Assembly: GCF_000177675.1 (NCBI RefSeq)
Contig: NZ_ADGX01000032.1
Coordinates: 1 to 64,000, forward strand
Length of the DNA stretch: 64,000 bases
From: Parafrankia sp. EUN1f
Lineage (GTDB): Bacteria > Actinomycetota > Actinomycetes > Frankiales > Frankiaceae
Reading direction: 5' to 3'
Both the position numbers and the translations under genes were made by a program. Shown here in pieces: positions 27,051-35,938 of the stretch; position 1 is the stretch's first letter, and every line of letters begins with the position of its first letter. Below the pieces are notes generated by a model that saw only the letters and a list, made by a program, of their open reading frames with translations, did no database searches and was not told the DNA's origin.

Positions 27051-27845
27051 ATGAGACGACACTGGTCCGCGCGCGTGCTGCTCGGGACGGCGCTCGTGCT
27101 GGCGGCCTGCACTGGCAGCACCGCCGCAGCGATGGCGGCCGGGCCCGCGGGCACGCCTGAATCAGGTACCGCAGCGTCCGGTGCGCCGGCCCTCCCGCCG
27201 GGCAACGACGACTACACCCGGTGCCTCAAGGAGAACGGCGCCCAGGTGCAGACCGAATCGTCGGGAAGCCATCGGCGAACGGTGCGCCTGGTGATCGACT
27301 CCGAGCACGGGTCGAAGGCGGTGGAAGCCTGCGGGCAGTACGCGCCCGCACCCGGTGCCGTCGGTGGCCCGCCCTCGATCGAACCACTTACCGCGGAGCA
27401 GAACGCGACCGTCACGAAGTGCCTGCAGGACGCCGGGGTGACCTTCCCCGCTCCCGGCACCACGCAGGTACTGGGCCTTCCGCCGGCGGACGGGCCGGTC
27501 GTCGCCGGTTCGGGTTCCGGCCCGGCCGGCGTGCCCGGCCCGGCCGGCGTGCCCGGCGCGGCGGGCAGCGGCGGCCCGGTGCTCCGTGGCGAGTGGGGTT
27601 CCGGCGAAGGCCCGGTGCTCCACAGCGACAGCGACACGGATTCAGATGAGGGTCCGGTGTTCGTGGGCGAGGCGGGGGCTGGCGACGGCCCGGCACCTGA
27701 CCTCCCCGACGCTCCCGACCCGAAGGTCACCAGCGCGCTCGCTCAGTGCGCGCAGGAGGCCGGCCTGCCCGGTCTCGCTCTGGAAACGCGCTCAGCGGAC
27801 GGGACCACCACATCGGTGGTGGTCGTGAGCGCGGCCCGCGAGTAG
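27051..27845 (+). CDS. Putative lipoprotein
   Basis: A 264-residue exported protein. A signal sequence (MRRHWSARVLLGTALVLAAC) ends in the lipobox LAAC, so Cys20 should be lipidated. The body has three Cys-centred repeats of the pattern aliphatic/Tyr-xx-Cys-Leu/Ala-xx-Gly: YTRCLKENG, VTKCLQDAG and LAQCAQEAG, spaced by Gly/Pro/Val-rich linkers with GPVL/GPVF words. Such repeats are seen in actinobacterial lipoproteins next to two-component systems. The function is unknown; divergence from the response regulator suggests it belongs to that regulon. Confidence 0.8.
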   Translation: MRRHWSARVLLGTALVLAACTGSTAAAMAAGPAGTPESGTAASGAPALPPGNDDYTRCLKENGAQVQTESSGSHRRTVRLVIDSEHGSKAVEACGQYAPAPGAVGGPPSIEPLTAEQNATVTKCLQDAGVTFPAPGTTQVLGLPPADGPVVAGSGSGPAGVPGPAGVPGAAGSGGPVLRGEWGSGEGPVLHSDSDTDSDEGPVFVGEAGAGDGPAPDLPDAPDPKVTSALAQCAQEAGLPGLALETRSADGTTTSVVVVSAARE

Positions 27846-28930
27846 GCCGAACCTGAGTCCCAGCCGCGTCAGGTGTGCACCGGTTCGGCCCGTCGCCGGT
27901 TCGGCCCGTCGCTGGTTCGGCCAGTTGCCGGACCACCGAGCACGCCTGGCGCGGCTTCGACCCGCTCCATGGTCACCCAGGCGAACGGCATCCCGGCGGT
28001 GATCGCCCGTCGTACCAGCATGGCGATCGCGTGGCGGGGCTCGGTCACGGACTCGACCCGGCAGCGGGGCCCGGGGTGTTCCCGGTGGGTCGCCAACGGT
28101 CGGGATTCCATTCAGTGGTCCTGCGCTGGTCTTCCGGGGGGCCGGGGATGCGCAGGGTGGCGGCGCGGCCCGATTCCGGCACGTCGGTGTGTGATTCGCG
28201 TGGCCAATGTGTATTGCCTGGGCGCTGCCTGCTTGGCGGTGCGGCGGCGATGGCACTGCCGGCGGTACACGGGGGTGTTCGCGTGATGCACCACCAAGGG
28301 TGGTATCCGGTCTACGGACGGCCTTCGCATTGTGTTTCGAGCGCATTGCCTGGAGGCGACGCACAGGCGCTCGCCAGCGGTGTCAGACCGCGGTCCGGGG
28401 GTGGGGCTTCGGTCGCCGCCGATGGCCGTCCGGGCCGCCGTCCACCCCTGCGGGTGCCGCCGGATTCCCTATACCAGGCAGGCTCCGCGGGGTATTGCCC
28501 GGGCTGGGAGCGCGGGTCGATCCGGGGGGCGCGCGGCCGGTTCGCTCCGACAGAAAGTAAGCGGCTATTTCCGCATCGTGATCGCGGGGTGTGGTGGGTG
28601 ATTGTTGTGCGGGGGGTGATTGTCGGCCGACTGTCGAAGTCCACTATCTTCAGCATCGGCACCTGCGCGCAGATCTAATCGAGAGTGCCGAGCACCGCCC
28701 GATGTATGTAAAGCGTCAAGCCGAAGCGCCGCGTCCTGCCCCCGGCTTGACGACCCCTCCGAGACAGGTGGGGCAGGACGAGGGATGTCGGCTGCCGGCA
28801 AGCGGGTACCCCCGTGCCCGATCTGCTGGTCGACCGGTCTGGTTCCCGTCGGCCGGTCGCGGCCGGTGGGACGGCGCGTTGCCGAACCTGGCAGCGCGTG
28901 TCGCAGGCGCCGGAGAGAGAAGGACTCGCG
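27846..28930. other. Long gene-free stretch with short tandem repeat
   Basis: No convincing gene was found in this 1.1-kb gap; the reading frames lack family similarity and ribosome sites. At 27880-27929 a 15-bp unit (CGGTTCGGCCCGTCG) is repeated about three times. The last 300 bases may be a long leader for the NlpC/P60 gene. I looked for the conserved blocks of the c-di-AMP (ydaO) riboswitch common before such genes and did not find them. Confidence 0.5.
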
Positions 28931-29995
28931 TTGCCCCGTCGCGGAATTGCCTGGCTGCCCGAGGACTGGGACCAGTTCGTCAAGGGGCGGCAGCGCTCCT
29001 CGAACGTCCGATCCGGCACCGGCTCCCGACGAGGTGGCCAGCCGCCCCGGCGCGCCGCGACGATCGCCGCCTTCACGACCGGGACGCTCGCCGCATCCAC
29101 CGCCGCGTTCGCCGCGACCGTCCCGTCAACGCCGGACGCCTCCGCATCCCTTGAGCCGGGCACGACCCAGACGGCGTCCGTGCTACCAGGCCAGGGCCAG
29201 GGCGCTTCCGAGGACGAGGCCGCCGCGGCGGTCGCGGCCGCCGCCGCGCCGTTGGCGGGGGCGATCGCCTCCTCCGAGCCGATCTTCACCAACATCGAGC
29301 TGACCACCGACAACGCCAGCGTGGCCCCGAACGCGCCGGTGGTCCTCACGGTGCGGGCCAGAGAGGCGAGCGGCACCCCGCTGGGCAACCAGCAGGTCCG
29401 CATCGTGGTGGTCAACGGGCCGAAGTGGCAGACGACCCGGGCGCTCACTACCGACACGAACGGCCAGGCCCAGATCACCGCACGGCTGCTCAGCACGACC
29501 ACGATCACCGCGGTGTTCGACGGCACGAGCGCGCTGCGGCCGTCGGTCGCCACGTCGGCCACGATCACCATCAAGGCGCCGACGTCGTCGTCGGCGTCGC
29601 GTTCCAGCGTCAGCCAGGCGATCCCCTCGGTGATCCCGGGCAGCTCCATCGGGGAGAAAGCGGTCTACCTGGCCTCGCTGCAGAAGGGCAAGCCGTACGT
29701 GTGGGGGGCGGAGGGTCCCTACTCGTTCGACTGCTCAGGGTTGGTGCAGTACGTCTTCAAGCAGCTCGGCCGATCGTTGCCGCGTACGGCACAGGGGCAG
29801 TACAACGCCTCGACCCACGTCCCGCAGTCCGGCAAGCAGCCGGGCGACCTGATCTTCTACGGTACCGAGAACAACATCTACCACGTGGGTATCTACGCGG
29901 GGAACGGCTACATGTGGGCCGCGCCGCAGACCGGTGGTGTGGTGTCGCTGCGGCCGATCTACAGCTCCACCTACAAGGTCGGACGGATCATGTGA
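28931..29995 (+). CDS. NlpC/P60 peptidoglycan hydrolase with Ig-like domain
   Basis: A 354-residue secreted cell-wall hydrolase. The N-terminus has a basic stretch and a hydrophobic signal (RRAATIAAFTTGTLAASTAA, about 42-62). An Ig-like beta domain (about 115-210; NAPVVLTVRAREASGTPLG, TITAVFDGTSALRPS) precedes the C-terminal NlpC/P60 domain (about 235-354). Catalytic Cys is in YSFDCSGLVQYVF and His in NIYHVGIYAG. It should cut gamma-D-Glu-diaminopimelate bonds. The start is a TTG at 28931 with GAGAAGG upstream; the ATG at 28814 adds an unlikely Arg-rich leader. Confidence 0.9.
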   Translation: MPRRGIAWLPEDWDQFVKGRQRSSNVRSGTGSRRGGQPPRRAATIAAFTTGTLAASTAAFAATVPSTPDASASLEPGTTQTASVLPGQGQGASEDEAAAAVAAAAAPLAGAIASSEPIFTNIELTTDNASVAPNAPVVLTVRAREASGTPLGNQQVRIVVVNGPKWQTTRALTTDTNGQAQITARLLSTTTITAVFDGTSALRPSVATSATITIKAPTSSSASRSSVSQAIPSVIPGSSIGEKAVYLASLQKGKPYVWGAEGPYSFDCSGLVQYVFKQLGRSLPRTAQGQYNASTHVPQSGKQPGDLIFYGTENNIYHVGIYAGNGYMWAAPQTGGVVSLRPIYSSTYKVGRIM

Positions 29996-30146
29996 TGGTG
30001 GCCCGCCGCGAACGACACTCGATGACCTCAGCGACGCACATCCGCTAGCGTCAGGGCACGACCCGCGTCCCGAGGTCGGCGCGCGAGGCCGTTGGCACCG
30101 TCGGTGCCGCCACGCGCATGGCCGGGTCGGGGAGGAGGGACTCGGC

Positions 30147-30767
30147 GTGACGGCGGCTACGCAGGCCTCCGACCGGATCTGGACCATTCCGAACCTGCTG
30201 TCAGGTCTGCGGTTGCTGGGCGTCCCGCTGTTCCTGTGGCTCGCGCTCGGGCCGGAGGCGGACGGCGCGGCACTCGGGGTGCTTGCCTTCGCCGGCGTGA
30301 GCGACTACCTCGACGGCAAGCTCGCCCGGGTCCTGAACCAGACCAGCCGGCTCGGGGTGATGCTCGACCCGCTGGCCGACCGGCTCTACATCCTCGCCAC
30401 GATCGTCGCCCTCACCCTGCGCGACATCGTCCCGTTGTGGTTCGCGGTACTTCTCGTCGCCCGGGACGCCGCACTGCTGCTGCTGGTGCCGATCCTGCGC
30501 CAGCTCGGTGTCGGTACCGCCCTTCCCGTCCACTACCTGGGCAAGGCCGCGACCTTCAACCTGCTCTACGCCTTCCCGCTGCTGTTGCTGTCGGCCGGCG
30601 ATTCGTGGCTGGCCACGGCGGCACGTCCGGTCGGGTGGGCGTTCGCCATCTGGGGTGTCGCCCTGTACTGGTGGTCCGGCCTCCTCTACTTCGAACAGGC
30701 CCGCCGCCTCGCCGTCGAACGCGCACGGCCGGTGGCGTCCGCGACGTCCGGGAAGATCGGGAGGTAA
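30147..30767 (+). CDS. CDP-alcohol phosphatidyltransferase
   Basis: A 206-residue membrane enzyme with the family signature D-x2-D-G-x2-A-R-x8-G-x3-D-x3-D, seen as SDYLDGKLARVLNQTSRLGV followed by MLDPLADR. It transfers a CDP-linked diacylglycerol to an alcohol. By position (before DUF881, small basic protein and gcvH genes) it corresponds to M. tuberculosis Rv1822 (PgsA2), so phosphatidylglycerophosphate or cardiolipin synthesis is likely, but substrate cannot be read from sequence. GTG start after GGAGGAGG. It is followed after four bases by the GDP-mannose enzyme gene. Confidence 0.9.
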   Translation: MTAATQASDRIWTIPNLLSGLRLLGVPLFLWLALGPEADGAALGVLAFAGVSDYLDGKLARVLNQTSRLGVMLDPLADRLYILATIVALTLRDIVPLWFAVLLVARDAALLLLVPILRQLGVGTALPVHYLGKAATFNLLYAFPLLLLSAGDSWLATAARPVGWAFAIWGVALYWWSGLLYFEQARRLAVERARPVASATSGKIGR

Positions 30768-30771
30768 GGCC

Positions 30772-33303
30772 GTGAGAGCCGTCGTCATGGCGGGCGGCGA
30801 GGGCACCCGGCTGCGGCCGCTGACCGCGAACCTGCCGAAGCCACTGCTGCCGGTCGTCAACCGGCCGATCATGGAACATGTCCTGCGCCTGCTCAAACGG
30901 CACGGGTTCGACGAGACCGTCGTGACGGTCCAGTTCCTCGCGGCGATGATCCGGAACTACTTCGGGTCTGGTGACGAGCTGGGCATGCACCTGTCCTACG
31001 CCACCGAGACAACCCCACTGGGTACCGCCGGCAGCGTCAAGAACGCCGAGGACGCGCTGCGGGACGAGCAGTTCCTCGTCATCAGCGGTGACGCGCTGAC
31101 CGACATCGACCTGACCGACCTCGTCGCCTTTCATCGGGAGCAGGGCGCGCTGGTCACCGTCGCGCTCAAGTCGGTACCGGACCCGTTGGAGTTCGGCATC
31201 GTCATCGCGGGCGAGGACGGGCGGATCTCCCGCTTCCTGGAGAAGCCGACCTGGGGCCAGGTGTTCTCGGACACGGTGAACACCGGCATCTACGTGATGG
31301 AGCCGGAGGTGCTCGGGTACGTCCCGGCGGGCGAGGCGGTCGACTGGTCGGGGGACGTCTTCCCGCGGCTGGTCGAGGCCGGCGCCCCGGTCTTCGGCTA
31401 CGTCGCCGGCGGCTACTGGGAGGACGTGGGCACCATCGCCAGCTTCCAGCGGGCCCAGGCCGACGTGCTGAACCGGCAGGTGGACGTCGAGATCGGCGGT
31501 TTCGAGCTCTCCCCGGGCGTGTGGATCGGCGAGGACGCGGACGTGCACCCGGACGCCGTCCTCAAGGGCCCGCTGATGGTCGGTGACTACAGCAAGGTCG
31601 AGGCCGGCGCGGAACTGCGCGAGTTCACCGTGCTCGGCAGCAACGTGGTGGTGAAGCGCGGCGCCTTCCTGCACCGCGCGGTCGTCCAGGACAACGCGCT
31701 GATCGGGCCGCGGACGAACCTGCGCGGCTGCGTGATCGGCAAGAGCACCGACGTGCTGCGGGCCGCGCGTATCGAGGAGGGCGCGGTCATCGGGGACGAG
31801 TGCGTCATCCAGGAGGAGGCGTTCGTCTCCCACGACGTCAAGGTGTACCCGTTCAAGACGATCGAGGCCGGGGCGGTCGTCAACACCAGCGTGATCTGGG
31901 AGTCGCGCGGGCAGCGCTCGCTGTTCGGGCCGCGCGGCGTCTCCGGGCTGGTCAACGCGGAGATCACGCCCGAGCTGGTGGTCCGGCTGACCAGCGCCTA
32001 CGCGACGACCCTGAAGAAGGGGACCACCGTCACGACGGCCCGTGACGGCTCCCGGGCCGCCCGGGCGCTCAAGCGCGCGGTGATCAGCGCGCTGACGGCG
32101 GGCGCGATCAACGTCCGTGACCTGGAGGTCGCCCCGCTGCCGGTCGCGCGGTTCGACGTGCGGACCTCCGACGCGGCCGGCGGCATCATGCTGCGATCCA
32201 AGCCCGGCGACGCGGAACGTATCGACATCGTCTTCCTCGACGCGGACGGCCACGACCTCTCGCCGGCCGCGCAGCGCAAGCTCGACCGGGTCTTCAGCCG
32301 GCAGGAGTTCCGCCGGGCCTTCCCCGGCGAGATCGGTGACCTGCGCTTCCCCGCGCGCACGGCCGATGTCTACAGCCAGGACCTGCTGGACCGGGTCGAC
32401 ACCAGCGGGCTGGCCGAGGCGGACCTCAAGGTGGTCGTCGACCCGTCCGGGGGAGCGGCGTCGCTGCTGCTGCCGACGCTGCTCGGCCGGCTCGGCGTGG
32501 ACGTCCTGACGGTCAACGGCCGGCTGGACGAGACGTACCCCGAGCGCGGTGCGGCGCAGGAACGCAGGGCTCTTGACCGGCTCGGTGCGCTGGTGGCGAG
32601 CTCGCGGGCCGCGTTCGGGGTCCGGTTCGACCACATCGGTGAGCGGATCACGATCGTCGACGAGCGCGGTGACCTGATCAGCGACGAGCGGGCGCTGCTG
32701 GTCATGCTCGACCTGGTCGCGGCGGAGAACCGCGGGGCCACGGTCGCGGTGCCGGTCGCCACCACGCGGGTCGCCGACCAGGTCAGCCGGTTCCACGGGC
32801 TGACCGTGCGGCGGATGCCGATGTCGGGCGCGGGGCTGTCCAAGATGGTCGAGGACGAACGGGTCGTGTTCGCGGCCGACGGCAAGGGCGGGTTCGTCGT
32901 TCCCGAGTTCGCGCCGGTGATCGACGGTCTCGCCGCGTTCATCCGGCTGGTCGCGCTGGTCGCGCGGACCCGGCTCACCCTGAGCGCGATCGACGCGCGG
33001 ATCCCGCCGGTGGCGATGGTCCGGTCCTCGGTGCCCACGCCGTGGGCGGAGAAGGGGCTGGTCATGCGCCGCGTCGTCGAGTCGGTCGGCAGTGACTCCG
33101 AGACACAGGTGGACACGACGGACGGTGTGCGGGTCGTGAACCCGGATGGTTCGTGGGCGCTCGTGTTGCCGGACCCGTCCGAGGCTGTGACCCACCTGTG
33201 GGCCGAGGCCGCGGACCTGGGCGACGCGCAGCGGCTTCTCCGCCGTTGGAGCGCCGTGGTGGAGGCCACGCCCCCCGTGGAGGCCACCACCGGCCAGCGC
33301 TGA
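30772..33303 (+). CDS. Mannose-1-phosphate guanylyltransferase / phosphomannomutase-like fusion
   Basis: An 843-residue protein in three parts. Residues 1-240 are a nucleotidyltransferase with VMAGGEGTRLRPLT and FLEKP. Residues 250-370 are a left-handed beta-helix of hexapeptide repeats (VWIGEDADVHPDAVLKG). Residues 380-843 are an alpha-D-phosphohexomutase-like region. In the last part the usual TASHNP catalytic-serine loop is not recognisable (GGIMLRSKPGDAE is in its place), so mutase activity is doubtful. It should supply GDP-mannose for glycolipid and polysaccharide synthesis. GTG start after GGGAGG. Confidence 0.88.
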   Translation: MRAVVMAGGEGTRLRPLTANLPKPLLPVVNRPIMEHVLRLLKRHGFDETVVTVQFLAAMIRNYFGSGDELGMHLSYATETTPLGTAGSVKNAEDALRDEQFLVISGDALTDIDLTDLVAFHREQGALVTVALKSVPDPLEFGIVIAGEDGRISRFLEKPTWGQVFSDTVNTGIYVMEPEVLGYVPAGEAVDWSGDVFPRLVEAGAPVFGYVAGGYWEDVGTIASFQRAQADVLNRQVDVEIGGFELSPGVWIGEDADVHPDAVLKGPLMVGDYSKVEAGAELREFTVLGSNVVVKRGAFLHRAVVQDNALIGPRTNLRGCVIGKSTDVLRAARIEEGAVIGDECVIQEEAFVSHDVKVYPFKTIEAGAVVNTSVIWESRGQRSLFGPRGVSGLVNAEITPELVVRLTSAYATTLKKGTTVTTARDGSRAARALKRAVISALTAGAINVRDLEVAPLPVARFDVRTSDAAGGIMLRSKPGDAERIDIVFLDADGHDLSPAAQRKLDRVFSRQEFRRAFPGEIGDLRFPARTADVYSQDLLDRVDTSGLAEADLKVVVDPSGGAASLLLPTLLGRLGVDVLTVNGRLDETYPERGAAQERRALDRLGALVASSRAAFGVRFDHIGERITIVDERGDLISDERALLVMLDLVAAENRGATVAVPVATTRVADQVSRFHGLTVRRMPMSGAGLSKMVEDERVVFAADGKGGFVVPEFAPVIDGLAAFIRLVALVARTRLTLSAIDARIPPVAMVRSSVPTPWAEKGLVMRRVVESVGSDSETQVDTTDGVRVVNPDGSWALVLPDPSEAVTHLWAEAADLGDAQRLLRRWSAVVEATPPVEATTGQR

Positions 33304-33398
33304 CCGGTCGGCCGCGAGCTGTGGCGGCCCGCCGGCGCGGGGCGCGGGCTGCGGAACGCGGCGGGGAGGTCACGGCTCCGGTTCGGGCATCGGCAAGA

Positions 33399-34265
33399 AT
33401 GCCGGATGTGCAGGCACGGACCCAGACGGCGCTCGAGCGGGTGGCCGCGACGGCGCTCGATCCGGGCTACGCGCAGGCGTCGTCCAGCCGGGCGGGGCGT
33501 CGGCGGGGGTCTCGTCGCGCGCGGCGCAACCGCTGGCATTCGCTCGCCATGCCGCTCGCGCTGCTGCTGACGGGGCTGCTGACAGCACTGACCATCCGCG
33601 AGGGGGTGGCGGCCGCGCCGGCGGGGGAGCGGCTGCGGGCGCGGCTGAGCGCCGAGTACGAGACGCGCTCGGTGCACCGGGACGATCTGGCCGCCGACGT
33701 GCGTGAGCTGCGTTCTGCCATCGCGGACCTGCGCGCGCGCCAGCGGTCCGCCGACGATGCCTGGGACACCGCCACCGCACGGATCGGTGCGCTGGCCGCT
33801 CCGGCGGGGCTGGCGGCGGCCCGGGGCCCAGGGGTGCGCCTGACCCTCACCGACCCGGCGGCCGGCCCGCCCGCGGACGCGGGAAACCCGCGGCCGACGG
33901 CGGAGCTGACGCCGGGCGGCCGGCTCGCCGACCACGACCTGGCCGACATGGTGAACCTGCTGTGGAGCGCGGGCGCCGAGGCGGTGGCGGTCAACGGTGT
34001 TCGGCTTACCGCGCTGAGCGCCATACGCGCGGCGGGTGACGCGATCCTGGTGGGGCTCAGCGCGGTCGAGGCTCCCTACGTCCTCGACGCCATCGGCGAC
34101 TCCGCGGCGATCGTGTCCAGGGTCTCGGCCGCGCCGGTCACCGTGCGGCTGCGTACCCGGGCCGGCGCGCCACCGGACGCGGTGACAATCGCCCGGCTCG
34201 GCGCGGTGACGCTGCCGGCGGCCGCGGACCCCAACCTCCGATACGCCCGAGGGAGTGGATCATGA
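33399..34265 (+). CDS. DUF881 family protein (first copy)
   Basis: A 288-residue single-pass membrane protein. A basic N-terminal stretch (RRRGSRRARRNR) precedes one helix (about 49-67) and a coiled-coil-like Arg/Ala-rich segment (75-130). The DUF881 domain follows (about 140-285; GPGVRLTLTDP, DLADMVNLLWSAGAEAVAVNGVRL). The start is uncertain between ATG 33399 and GTG 33408. It is the first of the conserved trio DUF881 - small basic protein - DUF881 found in Gram-positive bacteria near division genes; the role is not established. It overlaps the next gene (ATGA). Confidence 0.85.
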   Translation: MPDVQARTQTALERVAATALDPGYAQASSSRAGRRRGSRRARRNRWHSLAMPLALLLTGLLTALTIREGVAAAPAGERLRARLSAEYETRSVHRDDLAADVRELRSAIADLRARQRSADDAWDTATARIGALAAPAGLAAARGPGVRLTLTDPAAGPPADAGNPRPTAELTPGGRLADHDLADMVNLLWSAGAEAVAVNGVRLTALSAIRAAGDAILVGLSAVEAPYVLDAIGDSAAIVSRVSAAPVTVRLRTRAGAPPDAVTIARLGAVTLPAAADPNLRYARGSGS

Positions 34266-34612
34266 CACGTGCGCCCGCGATCACCGGCCTGGTCGCGATC
34301 GTCGTCGGAGTCCTCGCCGGGCTGCTGGCCACACCACAACCGCCCGGGTGGCTGGATCCGTATCTGCCGGTGGCTGTCCTGGCCGCGGTCGACGCGGCGG
34401 TCGGAGGGCTGCGCGCGGCGCTGGAACGCGTCTTCTCCGACCGTGTCTTCGTCGTGTCCTTCCTGTCGAATGTCGTGCTGGCGGTCGCGCTCGTCGCCCT
34501 GGGTGACGCGCTGGGGGTGGGTGGTGCGCTCTCGACCGCGGTGCTCGTCGTCTTCGGGATCAGGATCTTCACGAACGCCAGCACGATCCGCCGTCTGGTG
34601 CTGAAGTCGTGA
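34262..34612 (+). CDS. sbp: Small basic protein (DUF1290)
   Basis: A 116-residue membrane protein with three helices (about 8-24, 33-50, 62-100) and the conserved PYLPVAVLAAVDAAVGGLRA stretch of the Sbp/DUF1290 family. Sits between the two DUF881 genes with four-base overlaps on both sides, so the three are coupled. Function unknown; the conserved order suggests a membrane complex. Confidence 0.9.
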   Translation: MTRAPAITGLVAIVVGVLAGLLATPQPPGWLDPYLPVAVLAAVDAAVGGLRAALERVFSDRVFVVSFLSNVVLAVALVALGDALGVGGALSTAVLVVFGIRIFTNASTIRRLVLKS

Positions 34613-35517
34613 CGACAGACGGTGTGGTCGGGCCCGCCCCGCCCCCACCTGTCCCGCCCCCACCTGTCCCGCCCCCACCTGTCCCGCCCCCACCTGTCCC
34701 GCCCCCACCTGTCCCGCCCGCACCTGTCCCGCCCCCACCTGTCCCGCCCGCACCTGTCCCGCCCGCACCTGTCCCGCCCTCGCCCGCCCCGGCTGTCGCC
34801 TCCCCGACTGTCGGGAACGGGACACCGAGTGGTGGTTCCCGGCTTCGGCTCGTTCGGCTCGCGTCGATCCTGATGCTCGCGCTGCTCGGGTTCGGGGTCA
34901 CCGTCGTGATCCGATCGGCGGACTCGGCGGACCATCTCGCCCGGGTGCGTCCGGACGAGCTCGCGAGCCGGCTGGACAGCCTCTCGATCGGTGGGCAGCG
35001 GCTACAGGTCGAGGCGAGCGGGCTGCAGGAGACCCGCGCGGCGCTCGCGGACGACGGCCGCGCCCAGGTCGAGCTCGACCGGGCCCGTCAGGAGGCCGAC
35101 ACGCTGGCGGTGCTCGCGGGGACAGCCCCGGTTGCCGGGCCGGGCCTGACGCTCACGGTCAGTGACCCGCGCGGCAAGGTCGACGCCTGGATCCTCGTCG
35201 ACGCACTCCAGGAGCTGCGGGACGCCGGCGCCGAGGCCATCGAGCTGTCCGGGGTGCGCGTCGTGGCCTCGACCTACATCATCGACGCCCCTGGCGGGGG
35301 GATGACGGTGGACGGCGCCACAGTCGCCGCGCCCTACGTGCTGCGCGTGATCGGGGAGGCGCACACACTTGCCCAGGCGATGCGGATCCCCGGCGGGGTG
35401 CTCGATACGGTAGCTACCCGGGATGGCGCGCAGGCCGAGATCACGAACTCCGACCGGATCGAGATCGGGGCCCTGCGCACCGTGCCGAGCCCCCGTTTCG
35501 CCCGTCCGGCGGACTGA
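34609..35517 (+). CDS. DUF881 family protein (second copy), polyproline tail
   Basis: A 302-residue single-pass membrane protein. Residues 8-65 are a polyproline tail made by nine 15-bp tandem repeats (Pro-Pro-Pro-Val-Pro units). One helix lies at about 82-102. A coiled-coil-like segment (110-165) is followed by the DUF881 domain (170-300; GPGLTLTVSDPRGKVDAWI, LQELRDAGAEAIELSGVRV). The GTG start overlaps the sbp stop (GTGA). The polyproline arm should lie in the cytoplasm and could bind SH3-like or other partners. Confidence 0.87.
   Translation: MTTDGVVGPAPPPPVPPPPVPPPPVPPPPVPPPPVPPAPVPPPPVPPAPVPPAPVPPSPAPAVASPTVGNGTPSGGSRLRLVRLASILMLALLGFGVTVVIRSADSADHLARVRPDELASRLDSLSIGGQRLQVEASGLQETRAALADDGRAQVELDRARQEADTLAVLAGTAPVAGPGLTLTVSDPRGKVDAWILVDALQELRDAGAEAIELSGVRVVASTYIIDAPGGGMTVDGATVAAPYVLRVIGEAHTLAQAMRIPGGVLDTVATRDGAQAEITNSDRIEIGALRTVPSPRFARPAD
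34646..34780 (+). repeat. 15-bp tandem repeat, nine units
   Basis: CACCTGTCCCGCCCC-type 15-mers repeat nine times (starts at 34646 and every 15 bases to 34766). They differ only at one position (c or g) and encode the polyproline arm of the second DUF881 protein. Such an exact array is prone to length change. Confidence 0.95.
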
Positions 35518-35557
35518 TCGGCCGGTGTGCGACACCACGACCCAGGAGGCGATTGCG

Positions 35558-35938
35558 CTGTATCCCGACGACCTGAAATACACCCGTGAGCACGAGTGGG
35601 CCCGGGCCGACGGGAACCGGGTGCGTGTCGGTATCACCGCGTACGCCCAGGAGGCGCTCGGTGACATCGTCTTCGTCTCGCTACCCGAGGTCGGGGAGGA
35701 GGTCTCGGAGGGTGAGCCGTGCGGCGAGGTCGAGTCGACCAAGAGCGTGTCGGACATCTACGCGCCCGTCTCGGGCACGGTCACCGCACGCAACGAGGTG
35801 CTGTCCTCCGCACCGGAGCTGGTGAACTCGGACCCGTACGGCGACGGTTGGCTGGTCGAGGTCACGGTGGCGGATCCGTCGGTGCTCGACGAGCTCCTCG
35901 ACGCGGCGCAGTACCGGGACCACGTCAAGGAGCAGTGA
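35558..35938 (+). CDS. gcvH: Glycine cleavage system H protein
   Basis: A 126-residue lipoyl carrier of the glycine cleavage system, moving the aminomethyl group between the P and T proteins. The lipoylated Lys is in VESTKSVSDIY; the fold opens with YPDDLKYTREHEW. The only start with a ribosome site is a CTG at 35558, eight bases after a perfect AGGAGG (35544-35549). A GTG at 35525 would add 11 residues but has no site and would bury the AGGAGG in coding sequence. The gcvP and gcvT genes are not here; gcvH sits in the conserved Rv1822-Rv1830-like block. Confidence 0.93.
   Translation: MYPDDLKYTREHEWARADGNRVRVGITAYAQEALGDIVFVSLPEVGEEVSEGEPCGEVESTKSVSDIYAPVSGTVTARNEVLSSAPELVNSDPYGDGWLVEVTVADPSVLDELLDAAQYRDHVKEQ

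Noticed and set aside
28620-28930. Possible c-di-AMP (ydaO) riboswitch before the NlpC/P60 gene
   Set aside because: The conserved GGGGTGAA, GGAACC and AGCTAACC blocks were not found on reading the region.
30556-33195. An 879-codon minus-strand frame opposite the GDP-mannose enzyme gene
   Set aside because: No domain, no ribosome site and composition typical of antisense frames.
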